Assembly: GCA_017467845.1 (NCBI GenBank)
Contig: JAFUKH010000010.1
Span: forward strand, 1-64,000
DNA length: 64,000 bases
Origin: Lachnospiraceae bacterium
Lineage (GTDB): Bacteria > Bacillota > Clostridia > Lachnospirales > Lachnospiraceae
Direction: 5' to 3'
Program-made: the position numbers and the translations under genes
In this document: in pieces, positions 34,334-41,674 of the stretch
Numbering within the stretch: position 1 is the stretch's first letter
Layout of the letters: each line of letters starts with the position of its first letter
Notes under the pieces: generated by a model
Told to the model about the DNA's origin: nothing
Database searches by the model: none
Seen by the model: only the letters and a program-made list of their open reading frames with translations

Positions 34334-34376
34334 TTGGTAGAGCACCTGACTCTTAATCAGGGTGTTCGGGGTTTGC
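34334..34376 (+). pseudogene. Truncated tRNA-Lys copy
   Basis: Bases 34334-34365 (TTGGTAGAGCACCTGACTCT, then TAATCAGGGTGT) are identical to the D loop through anticodon arm of the tRNA-Lys gene 600 bases downstream, followed by a degenerate T-arm start (TCGGGGTTTGCC). The acceptor strands are missing, so it cannot form a tRNA. It sits between the permease and the Fur-family gene and overlaps the latter's leader. Confidence 0.85.
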
Positions 34377-34388
34377 CAAAGTGAGATT

Positions 34389-34805
34389 ATGAACCATGAA
34401 TATCCCCAAGGAATAAAATGGACAAAGCAGCGCAAGGATGTATACAATATTCTGCATGATGCTGCAGAGCCGCTTAGTGCCCAGCAAATCTATAATCAGA
34501 TTGCAAAGGCTGATGAGGATGGCAGCTATGCACCATCTACCATATATAGAATTTTAGGTGCCTTTGAGGAAAAGGGACTGGTGCGTAAGACAACCTGGAT
34601 GGATGACAGTACGGTAGTGTATGAATTGAAACGTGGTGGACATACCCATTATGCAGTGTGCCTGACCTGCCATAAACGTGTCCCATTGCGGTCATGTCCT
34701 TTTGCACATATTCATTTTCCGGAAACCGGAGATGACTTCCAGATCACCGAGCACAAGCTGGAATTATATGGATATTGTAAAGAGTGTAAAAATGCTAAAA
34801 AGTAG
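34389..34805 (+). CDS. Fur family metal regulator (Zur-like)
   Basis: A 138-residue Fur-family protein. The winged helix (TKQRKDVYNILHDAAEPLSA, STIYRILGAFEEKGLVRK) is followed by the dimer domain with HTHYAVCLTCHKRVPLRSCPF and a C-terminal CKEC pair. Two CxxC groups for structural zinc are as in Zur and other family members. With the His/Cys-rich permease upstream it probably controls metal transport. ATG 34389 follows AGTGAGA; a longer frame would read through the tRNA remnant. Confidence 0.85.
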   Translation: MNHEYPQGIKWTKQRKDVYNILHDAAEPLSAQQIYNQIAKADEDGSYAPSTIYRILGAFEEKGLVRKTTWMDDSTVVYELKRGGHTHYAVCLTCHKRVPLRSCPFAHIHFPETGDDFQITEHKLELYGYCKECKNAKK

Positions 34806-34852
34806 TGAAAAAACAAATAATAAAATTTTTTTAAAAAAATTGAAAAAAGGTG

Positions 34853-34884
34853 TTGACATTTATCGGTGACTTTGATATTATAAT
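34853..34884 (+). promoter_or_regulatory. Promoter of tRNA-Lys
   Basis: TTGACA (34853-34858) and TATTAT (34876-34881, overlapping TATAAT at 34879) are 17 bases apart, some 40 bases before the tRNA. Confidence 0.75.
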
Positions 34885-34919
34885 CAAGTCGCTGGTGAAC
34901 AGCACAAAACAAAATAAAC

Positions 34920-34992
34920 GGACCGCTAGCTCAGTTGGTAGAGCACCTGACTCTTAATCAGGGTGTCCAGGGTTCGAGCCCCTGGCGGTCCA
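34920..34992 (+). tRNA. tRNA-Lys (CTT)
   Basis: GGACCGC pairs with GCGGTCC. The anticodon stem CCTGA/TCAGG holds CTCTTAA (anticodon CTT), and the T loop is TTCGAGC. Discriminator A, no encoded CCA. It has its own promoter and terminator and is the source of the truncated copy at 34334. Confidence 0.96.
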
Positions 34993-34996
34993 CTGG

Positions 34997-35038
34997 AAGT
35001 CGAAGGCTTGGCAGAATGCGGGTTTTCGGCTTTTTTTG
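34997..35038 (+). terminator. Terminator of tRNA-Lys
   Basis: AGTCGAA pairs with TTCGGCT, followed by TTTTTTT. Confidence 0.75.
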
Positions 35039-35067
35039 TTACTCGAGAGAGGCGTGCGGATAAAAAT

Positions 35068-35118
35068 GCAGAGACATTTCGAGAGAGCTTGCTCACAGAG
35101 AAATGTCTCTGCTTTTTT
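35068..35118 (+). terminator. Hairpin with T run
   Basis: GCAGAGACATTTC pairs perfectly with GAAATGTCTCTGC, followed by TTTTTT. No gene before it needs it except the tRNA, so it may end an unrecognised small transcript. Confidence 0.6.
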
Positions 35119-35122
35119 ATAC

Positions 35123-35225
35123 ATAGGGCGAACGCCCTACATGAGCGAAACGTAGTGTAGCAAATGACGTACGTCGGATGCGAAGCCTGCGACAACGAGC
35201 AAGCTTGCTTGCGAGTCTGTCGGTC
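35123..35225. repeat. Palindromic element E5
   Basis: TAGGGCGAACGCCCTA is followed by CATGAGCGAAA, then GCAAATGA, and further on GAGCAAGCTTGCTTGC. The order hairpin, CATGAGCRAAA, GCAAAT recalls the second half of E1 and E2, and the CAAGCTTGCTTGC hairpin recurs in E2. Homology is possible, not proven. Confidence 0.4.
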
Positions 35226-35391
35226 GGGGAAATAGAGGCACGCGTTTATTTGAAGTTGTGTGGCTGATTTTTGGGGACTTTGGAACGCAATCAGAGGACG
35301 TGATTATTTGGTTAAGCACTAGTAACTTTCAGTTTGTTGGAGGGATAACTACCAATTTCGAAATCTTAAAGGTAGCAGTATGCTACAGCCA

Positions 35392-35442
35392 CTGACCGCC
35401 AAAACAATTCTTCTTACTTTCGGCGGTCGGTTTGGCGGTCAG
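35392..35442 (+). promoter_or_regulatory. Large palindrome before the GNAT gene
   Basis: CTGACCGCCAAA (35392-35403) pairs with TTTGGCGGTCAG (35431-35442). It lies eight bases before AGGAGGT, so folding may affect translation of the acetyltransferase. Confidence 0.5.
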
Positions 35443-35463
35443 AGAATGTAGGAGGTATAAGTG

Positions 35464-35985
35464 ATGGAAGTTAGAAAAGGAACCGTTCAGGATATCGATA
35501 ATGTAGCCGCATTGTACGATGAGTTAAATGATTATTTAGAAAGTCATATCAACTACCCAGGCTGGATTAAGGATATTTATCCGATTCGGGAAGATGCTGA
35601 GAGTGGTATTCATGAAGAAAGTCTCTTTGTTGCAATAGAAGAGGGGAAAATCGTTGGTACTGTAATTCTCAGACATGAACCGGAGGACGGGTATAGTTTA
35701 GCTGATTGGCATAATAATCTGGAATATAACGAAATATTTGTCGTGTACACGTTTGCAGTCCATCCGCAGTTTTTACATCAAGGGATTGGAAAAAAGTTGA
35801 TGGAATTCGTAATCGAATATGCAATACAAATGAACATGAAAGCTGTGCGTCTGGATGTATATGAGAAGAATATTCCGGCAATTCGCTTGTATGAAAAACT
35901 GGGATTTCAATACATTGATACAGTTGATTTGGGATATGGCAAGTATGGACTTGATTGGTTTAAGTTATATCAACGATTATTGTAG
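35464..35985 (+). CDS. GNAT family N-acetyltransferase
   Basis: A 173-residue GNAT enzyme with VYTFAVHPQFLHQGIGKKLM (acetyl-CoA loop QGIGKK) and the late motif NIPAIRLYEKLGFQYIDT. It acetylates an unknown amine. ATG 35464 is seven bases after AGGAGGT; an overlapping GTG three bases earlier is less well spaced. A short decayed relative of its middle region is found at 42916. Confidence 0.87.
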   Translation: MEVRKGTVQDIDNVAALYDELNDYLESHINYPGWIKDIYPIREDAESGIHEESLFVAIEEGKIVGTVILRHEPEDGYSLADWHNNLEYNEIFVVYTFAVHPQFLHQGIGKKLMEFVIEYAIQMNMKAVRLDVYEKNIPAIRLYEKLGFQYIDTVDLGYGKYGLDWFKLYQRLL

Positions 35986-36099
35986 TAAAGTATTCTCTTT
36001 AAACTAGTTTGTTTTTTACCATCTCGAATTCGACACAGTTAGATAGAAAAAATATTAAAAAGTATTGCATAAATAACTCAAAATACATATAATATAGTT

Positions 36100-36190
36100 G
36101 TAGATAGAGATATCTACTGCAAATTGCAGATGTTTGGGCTGGTTGTAAAACCCAGGTCCAACCTATTCGGCGGGGAGACTCCCCGCCATT
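36100..36190 (+). ncRNA. Structured leader of the DUF3800 gene (candidate DUF3800-type RNA motif)
   Basis: The 90 bases before the gene are packed with pairing elements: GTAGATA/TATCTAC, CTGCAAATTGCAG, and then TGGG-GGTTG-CCCA-CAACC, whose order allows an H-type pseudoknot (36135-36163). A GC-rich hairpin GGCGGGGAGACTCCCCGCC follows at 36169-36187. DUF3800 genes are known to be preceded by conserved structured RNA motifs in many bacteria, so this is a likely member. I cannot assign the exact motif class. Confidence 0.5.
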
Positions 36191-36209
36191 TTACATATAA
36201 GGGGATTTG

Positions 36210-36879
36210 ATGAAGGCGTTAAGTATTTTTGTAGATGAATCAGGAGATTTTGGAGAATATGAAGCACATGCAACATACTATATAGTAGCGATGGTGTTTC
36301 ATGACCAGAGCGCAGATATTGCAGAAAATCTTTTAAAGCTAGATAATTCATTGAAACAAATGGGTTATGGTGATGGACAGGCAATACATACAGAACCGTT
36401 GATTAAAGCCTTATCAATATTTTCAGCCTAATGAGCGTCGTGCCATTTTTTCTAAGTTATACTATTTTACCTTGAACTGTGATATTAAATATAAGAGTTT
36501 TATTTTTTATAAAAGTGAGTACGAAAATAATTTTAAGTTAGAAGCAAGAATGACTAGGGACATTTCGGTATTTATTCGTGAGAACCTATCATATTTTCAA
36601 GGTTATGAAAAGGTAATATTGTACTATGACAACGGGCAGCATGAGCTAAGTAGAATATTGAATACGGTATTGGCAACGCAACTAACGGATTATGACGTGA
36701 GGAAAGTTCTCCCCAGCGACTATCGATTGTTTCAGGTGGCGGATTTGATACGTACGTTGGAACTGCTGAAGATAAAAGCAGAAAGAGGGATATTATCAAA
36801 ATCAGAGGAAAGAATGTTCCATTCTAAAAGGGACTTGAAGAAGGATTTCTTAAAAGGAATTAAGAAAAAAGAGTTTTAA
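36210..36879 (+). pseudogene. DUF3800 protein, frameshifted
   Basis: Two frames together give a DUF3800 protein. The first (to about 36410) reads LSIFVDESGDFGEYE and ends soon after IHTEPLIKA. The second resumes YQYFQPNERRAIFSKLYYF and continues through VILYYDNGQHELSRIL and YRLFQVADLIRTLELLKIK to the C terminus. DESGDFG, YYDNGQ and LFQVADL are the family motifs (RNase H-like fold). A one-base change near 36406-36412 separates them. Without restoration the protein would be cut at about 73 residues. Confidence 0.85.
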
Positions 36880-36930
36880 TTATTAGGTTTAAAAATAAAC
36901 AAAGAGACTGTGATAGGAGCCTGTTAATAA

Positions 36931-39096
36931 GTGAAGAAAAGCAAAACATCTAAATTTAATGTACGTAGAGAATTAGTCAAGCTGGAATGTCAGGATTGTG
37001 GTGCTGACTTGGAAATGCAGGACGAAGTCTATGCTCGCTGTAAATTTTGCGGACAAAAGTATATTGTGAACGTACTTTTGGAGCGGATTCCGGAGGCGTC
37101 TGCTGAAACGAAACCCCAATCTGAAAAAATACAAGCAGTAAAGCCGCAAACAACACGTCCGCAGCAGAAAAATGCCATTGGGGCGATTGGGTTCGTCATG
37201 ATGATAGCTGTGATGTTCTGCTGTGTTTTTCTATCATTTAGACAAGGGGCAGATGAGCCGGCAGCGGTAAAAGATTTGTCATGGGACAGTGAGGTTGTAG
37301 AAAATATTCCGGAAAAGGAAGATTTCGAAGACTATTTTTTCGTAGACCACACTTCCACAAAAGAAGAGCCCACGGAAAGATGGGACGGCTTTCGTTCAGA
37401 GACTATGAAGCAGGTGGTTTATCTGATGTTTGGAAAGCCTGCTGACGAAGTGACAAAAGAAGAATTAGAGAGTATAAAGTATTTCAAAGTAGACGGCTTC
37501 TGGGAGACTTGTACTTTTTCCTACAGTACAGAGGATTATCGTGAGTATGAGCCGGATTACCGGGAAAAACTGCCGGATTATAATGGGTCTATTCTTTTTG
37601 GCTATAATCAGGCTTTTGAGGAAACCATACAGAAGGTTACCCTGCCCTATCCCGAGGAGAGCTTTGCACTTATCTATGGAGATGTCAGGAACTTTACGAA
37701 TCTTACCTCTATCAGTTTGAGAGACTATACGGATATGGATTTTTCAGATATGCCGCATTTGACCATGGTGGATTGTGGTTGGGATCTTCAAGATTTATTG
37801 GAAACCAATTTACCCGTTGAACAGATTGAAGTATTAAAAGTTTCTGATTGTGATTTGGCCGGTCTCGAACGGTTTACATCAGTAAAAAAGCTCTTTATTG
37901 AGGGAATTGATGCGAATAATATGGATCAGGTTGTGAAATGTACTACCTTAGATACCTTATTTTGCAATTATTGTTTTGAAACGGCAAGTTATGCCCCGCT
38001 TAAGCAGCTGACGGGACTTAAAAGCTTATATATTGATGGTGGCTATGATGCCATTAAGGATTTGAGCATGATTTCATCTCTTACGGAACTGGAGAATCTG
38101 AGCATTACCTGTACGGATATTTTGAACATAGGATTTGTAAAGGATTTGAAGAATCTGAAAACACTCAGGCTGTCAGAGAATAGTGAGCTGGATGATTTTG
38201 AAGGCTTGGGAACTTTGCAGGAATTAGAGTTTTTGGAGTTAAACATAAACAGCTTGAATGGAGGGCAACCCGAATATGCAGAAATCGGTAATCTGAAGTC
38301 CCTAAAGTCCCTGGCGCTACACACCGTGTATGATCTGGACTTTTTATATGAGCTGGAACAGTTGGAAAAGCTGGAAGTGCGTCTGACTTTTTATGATGAC
38401 GTAATGTTGCCTATTGCGGAAATGAAGAATCTGAAGGAACTGACTCTTGCCCAGACCAATACATGGACTATGGATATGGAGAATTTTGCCGTATTGCAAG
38501 AACTGCCGCAGCTTAAAAAGCTTACAATTGATATGATGCAGTTTGAAGAGCCGGTAGATGAATTGTTTGCAGTGGATGGACTGGAGGAGCTTAGCATTAC
38601 AAGCTGTAGCTTTGAAATACCTCCCACGGAAATAACGGTGAGTGATGAACTTAAGGTGTTGAATCTGTTCGGTACACATTTCGGGGATAACTATAATGGA
38701 GGTCTGGAGGATGACCAAGAGGTGCTGAATCGTTACTGTGAAGCAACTACCCTGAAGAAGCTGGACTTAACATACTTTGATATGATCGATTTGTCTGCTT
38801 TGAATCAGCTGACAAACTTAAGGGAATTATCACTGTATAGCTGTGAGCTCTCAGAGATACCGGAGACTACCTTTCAGGGCTGTGAGTTGTTGGAGAAACT
38901 GGATATGTCCTACAATCAGATAGCAGACATTAGCTTTGTGAAGAATCTTCCCAATCTGAAGGTTTTTGAGATTAGAGAGGGCTATGTGACGGATTTGTCA
39001 CCACTATTGGCTTGTCCACTGCTGCGGTGTGTGGATGTGAGGCAGAATCCTATTGCCGAGAATTTGTTAACAAATGTGGTAGTGATTACGGAATAG
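36931..39096 (+). CDS. Leucine-rich repeat membrane protein with zinc ribbon
   Basis: A 721-residue protein. Residues 14-40 are a zinc ribbon (LECQDCGADLEMQDEVYARC, then KFCG; two CxxC pairs). A single transmembrane helix lies at about 77-99 (GAIGFVMMIAVMFCCVFLSF). The rest, outside the cell, is mostly leucine-rich repeats of about 22 residues (LKNLKTLRLSENSELDDFEG; LEKLDMSYNQIADISFVKN). It probably binds other proteins at the surface. GTG 36931 is the only suitable start, after AGGAG at about 36916. Function otherwise unknown. Confidence 0.8.
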   Translation: MKKSKTSKFNVRRELVKLECQDCGADLEMQDEVYARCKFCGQKYIVNVLLERIPEASAETKPQSEKIQAVKPQTTRPQQKNAIGAIGFVMMIAVMFCCVFLSFRQGADEPAAVKDLSWDSEVVENIPEKEDFEDYFFVDHTSTKEEPTERWDGFRSETMKQVVYLMFGKPADEVTKEELESIKYFKVDGFWETCTFSYSTEDYREYEPDYREKLPDYNGSILFGYNQAFEETIQKVTLPYPEESFALIYGDVRNFTNLTSISLRDYTDMDFSDMPHLTMVDCGWDLQDLLETNLPVEQIEVLKVSDCDLAGLERFTSVKKLFIEGIDANNMDQVVKCTTLDTLFCNYCFETASYAPLKQLTGLKSLYIDGGYDAIKDLSMISSLTELENLSITCTDILNIGFVKDLKNLKTLRLSENSELDDFEGLGTLQELEFLELNINSLNGGQPEYAEIGNLKSLKSLALHTVYDLDFLYELEQLEKLEVRLTFYDDVMLPIAEMKNLKELTLAQTNTWTMDMENFAVLQELPQLKKLTIDMMQFEEPVDELFAVDGLEELSITSCSFEIPPTEITVSDELKVLNLFGTHFGDNYNGGLEDDQEVLNRYCEATTLKKLDLTYFDMIDLSALNQLTNLRELSLYSCELSEIPETTFQGCELLEKLDMSYNQIADISFVKNLPNLKVFEIREGYVTDLSPLLACPLLRCVDVRQNPIAENLLTNVVVITE

Positions 39097-39128
39097 GATG
39101 TAATGGCTTATACATATGTTTGAAACGT

Positions 39129-39170
39129 AAGCGTGCAGTTATCTCAAAAAGGATAATTGCACGCTTTTTA
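39129..39170. terminator. Bidirectional terminator
   Basis: AAGCGTGCAGTTATC pairs with GATAATTGCACGCTT (one mismatch), followed by TTTT. It serves the LRR gene and the convergent KilA-N remnant. Confidence 0.85.
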
Positions 39171-39212
39171 GGATCAATGCCTACGAGCAGATGTTTTTGT
39201 TGGATCCCTTTT

Positions 39213-39810
39213 TTAGTCAGTGATATCTTGAATTTTAGGATATATTCGAACCTTTTCGGCTTCGTTCAATATGGTCAACTGATATTGGGCTATTTCCATT
39301 AATCGTTGGAATCGCTCTTCTTTTCCCAATTTTTGAGAGGAATCTTTTGACATCCCATTCCGTTTTAGTACGGTCATTTTCTTCAGCCTTTAATCGTTCA
39401 AATTCTTTGATGAGATACAGCTTAAAAACCGGATTAATAGCAGATGCAAACTCAAACGCTATATCTTTATGGGCGTAGGTGCCACCATAGCGCCCTCTTT
39501 TTACAAATAGTCCGATAGCATTGGTTTGTTCAACCCATTCAGATACGCTAGGAGTAAAAGTTAAAAGACCTGCTTGTTTTTTAAAGTGTTCAGATTCGAA
39601 CACTTTAAAATTAGGGTTATATATTTGTTCCCATGTAGATAAAAATTCCAAAGTACTTCTATTTCTAAGCCAATTTCTAACCACATCAGCGGCTCTAGAA
39701 TTAGGAGCCTTTGCAGCTGCCATATCTGTAATACATATATAATCATCTAATTCGGCTTTTGAAATTGTGATGGGAATATCCTGTACGGTAATGATTCGAT
39801 TATTTTTCAT
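39213..39810 (-). pseudogene. KilA-N domain protein with internal deletion and frameshift
   Basis: The N-terminal 150 residues match phage-type KilA-N DNA-binding proteins (ICITDMAAAKAPNSRAADVV, GRYGGTYAHKDIAFEFASAI, WDVKRFLSKI). In relatives a further stretch of roughly 80 residues follows before the C-terminal helix. Here, straight after FLSKI (about 39332), the reading frame that makes sense changes: LGKEERFQRLMEIAQYQLTI is the family-like end but lies in another frame. In the current frame the protein ends with unrelated residues at 39235. A deletion with a frame change has broken the gene. Confidence 0.75.
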
Positions 39811-39836
39811 TTGATGCTCCTAACTTAATAGCATTT

Positions 39837-40103
39837 CTATTTTTCTACAAAGTGTATCTCCAATTTCATGCCCAGTGCTAAAGCAAGTTTTGTTAGAATC
39901 TCTAGTGTCGGGTCATATTTGCCGCTTTCGATTCTAGATATATTAGGTCTGGCAATTCCTGTGAGAGTGGCTATATCTTCTTGAGATAGTTTTTTTTCCT
40001 TACGAAGGGATACATACTCCGATAAGATTTTTTCTTTTATTATGTTTTTTTCGGTTTCTATAAGAGTTAAATTGCCATGTCTATCTTCAATAATGTAATC
40101 CAT
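39837..40103 (-). CDS. XRE family regulator (antitoxin-like)
   Basis: An 88-residue protein with a Cro/CI helix-turn-helix at about 38-80 (KLSQEDIATLTGIARPNISR). The N-terminal extension, YIIEDRHGNLTLIETEKN, is typical of small HigA-like antitoxins. A partner toxin is not seen; the KilA-N remnant is the only close downstream gene, at 26 bases. RBS AAAAGGTA. An operator-like palindrome lies upstream at 40121. Confidence 0.75.
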   Translation of the reverse strand: MDYIIEDRHGNLTLIETEKNIIKEKILSEYVSLRKEKKLSQEDIATLTGIARPNISRIESGKYDPTLEILTKLALALGMKLEIHFVEK

Positions 40104-40120
40104 ATTTTTACCTTTTTGAA

Positions 40121-40140
40121 ATGTATCGGTTTTGATACAT
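40121..40140. promoter_or_regulatory. Operator of the XRE gene
   Basis: ATGTATC (40121-40127) and GATACAT (40134-40140) form a perfect inverted repeat 18-37 bases before the start, the usual place for autoregulation by XRE antitoxins. Confidence 0.55.
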
Positions 40141-40222
40141 ATATTATATCACGTAGATTTTACATGTAAATATGAAAAGTAAATAAATCTTGATATTTAT
40201 GCAAAACAAATTTTATTTCCCA

Positions 40223-40251
40223 TTGCGTTTTGTTTGGAATTATAGTATATT
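40223..40251 (+). promoter_or_regulatory. Promoter of the riboswitch-antiporter unit
   Basis: TTGCGT (40223-40228) and TATATT (40246-40251) are 17 bases apart, so transcription would begin near 40258, at the first base of the aptamer. Confidence 0.6.
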
Positions 40252-40258
40252 TTCCTTA

Positions 40259-40318
40259 TTGGGAATGAGGTTCTCCCATGGGTTTAATCCCTAAACCGCA
40301 TTTAATGCTGATGACTTC
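40259..40318 (+). ncRNA. Fluoride riboswitch (crcB motif)
   Basis: The sequence has the order of the crcB RNA: GGGAATGAGGTTCTCCC, then TAAACCGC, then GCTGATGACTTCTG. The AGGTTCTCC hairpin, the AACCGC strand that forms the pseudoknot, and the GCTGATGAC block are the conserved aptamer parts. Fluoride binding stabilises the pseudoknot. Its last strand overlaps a terminator, so fluoride should switch transcription on. Confidence 0.88.
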
Positions 40319-40354
40319 TGCGAAATTATTACGCAGAAATTGTCAGTTTTTTTA
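40308..40354 (+). terminator. Expression-platform terminator of the fluoride riboswitch
   Basis: CTGATGACTTCTGCG (40308-40322) pairs with CGCAGAAATTGTCAG (40332-40346), followed by TTTTTTTA. The left arm includes the aptamer's last conserved block, so aptamer and terminator compete. Confidence 0.85.
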
Positions 40355-40376
40355 TTTCTGCGATTTGGAGGTTTGT

Positions 40377-41555
40377 ATGTTAACAAGTATTGCAATGATT
40401 TTATTATTAGGTTTGCTGATTGGTTGGATTTTTTCAAAGCTCAAATTGCCTAGTCTGCTGGGCATGGTTATTGTGGGAATTATACTAAGTCCTCATGCAA
40501 TGAATTTGATTGATGAGTCCATACTTATGATTTCGGCAGACTTAAGACAAATAGCCTTAGTAATTATTCTTACAAGAGCAGGACTATCACTTGATATTTC
40601 GGATTTAAAGAAAGTTGGCAGACCGGCGGTTCTTATGTGCTTCGTTCCTGCCTGTGTGGAAATATTGGGTACAGTGCTTCTGGCTCCGATGTTGCTTAGA
40701 GTATCAATATTAGAGGCGGCTATTGTAGGAAGTGTAATTGCAGCAGTATCACCGGCAGTGGTTGTGCCTAGAATGATTCGGTTAATAGAAGAAGGGTATG
40801 GGAGAAACAAAAGCATTCCACAACTTATTTTGGCCGGTGCTTCGGTAGATGATGTGTTTGTTATAGTGGTGTTCACTGCATTTACGGCGTTAGCATCAAC
40901 AGGAGAGATGTCTGCAACAAGCTTTCTCCAAATTCCGATATCTATAGTACTGGGAATCATACTAGGAGGATGTGTAGGAATTATATTGGTTGCATTTTTT
41001 AAGAAGTGTCATATGAGGGATTCTATAAAAATACTGATAATTCTTAGCATTTCATTCTTGCTTTTGGAGACAGAAAACAGACTACAAGGTTATATTCCCA
41101 TTTCGGGTTTGCTTGCTATTATGAGCATGGGAATTATAATAAAACAAAAGTATGGTGTGTTGGCGTTGCGTCTATCTGCAAAATATAACAAATTATGGTT
41201 AGGTGCAGAAGTCTTCCTTTTTGTTTTAGTGGGTGCTACTGTGGATTTAAGATATGTCATGTCAGCAGGAATGTGGGCAGTATTGCTAATTCTTGGTGCA
41301 TTATTATTTAGAATGACAGGTGTGGCTATATCGCTGCTTAAAACAGATTTATCCCCAAAAGAAAGATTGTTCTGTATGGTAGCATATACACCAAAGGCAA
41401 CTGTGCAGGCAGCTATTGGTGCGATACCATTATCGATGGGATTAGAATGTGGAAATATAGTCCTGACAGTTGCAGTGTTGTCAATTTTGATTACCGCACC
41501 ATTTGGAGCCATATGTGTTGACAATTTATATAAGAGATTATTAGAGAATAGGTAA
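40377..41555 (+). CDS. Cation:proton antiporter (CPA family), fluoride-responsive
   Basis: A 392-residue membrane protein with about twelve hydrophobic segments, of the Na+/H+ exchanger superfamily: LLGLLIGWIFSKLKLPSLLG, a typical first helix, then ILTRAGLSLDISDLKKV and ASVDDVFVIVVFTAF, the ion-site helix with paired acids (DD). Antiporters are regular partners of fluoride riboswitches beside crcB and eriC(F), and probably help export fluoride or restore pH. ATG 40377 follows TTTGGAGG. Confidence 0.85.
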   Translation: MLTSIAMILLLGLLIGWIFSKLKLPSLLGMVIVGIILSPHAMNLIDESILMISADLRQIALVIILTRAGLSLDISDLKKVGRPAVLMCFVPACVEILGTVLLAPMLLRVSILEAAIVGSVIAAVSPAVVVPRMIRLIEEGYGRNKSIPQLILAGASVDDVFVIVVFTAFTALASTGEMSATSFLQIPISIVLGIILGGCVGIILVAFFKKCHMRDSIKILIILSISFLLLETENRLQGYIPISGLLAIMSMGIIIKQKYGVLALRLSAKYNKLWLGAEVFLFVLVGATVDLRYVMSAGMWAVLLILGALLFRMTGVAISLLKTDLSPKERLFCMVAYTPKATVQAAIGAIPLSMGLECGNIVLTVAVLSILITAPFGAICVDNLYKRLLENR

Positions 41556-41674
41556 TATGTTACCTATTGGGGGAAAAGATGAATATTGGGGTGTTAAGTG
41601 CCTTTGAAAACCGATTATAAACAGTTGCGGATAATGCCATGAAAGAGATTAGCAATAACAAGGAGGAATTACTC

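Larger units (their letters stand above)
35039..35463. other. Gene-free stretch with several hairpins
   Basis: No supported gene lies between tRNA-Lys and the GNAT gene. The region holds a strong hairpin with T run (35068-35118), a complex palindromic segment (35123-35225) resembling E1-type repeats, and a double inverted repeat at 35392-35442 (CTGACCGCCAAA / TTTGGCGGTCAG, with ACCGCC/GGCGGT inside). Confidence 0.6.

Noticed and set aside
34334..34376. A functional tRNA-Lys gene
   Set aside because: Acceptor strands and a proper T arm are missing; only the D loop and anticodon arm are retained.
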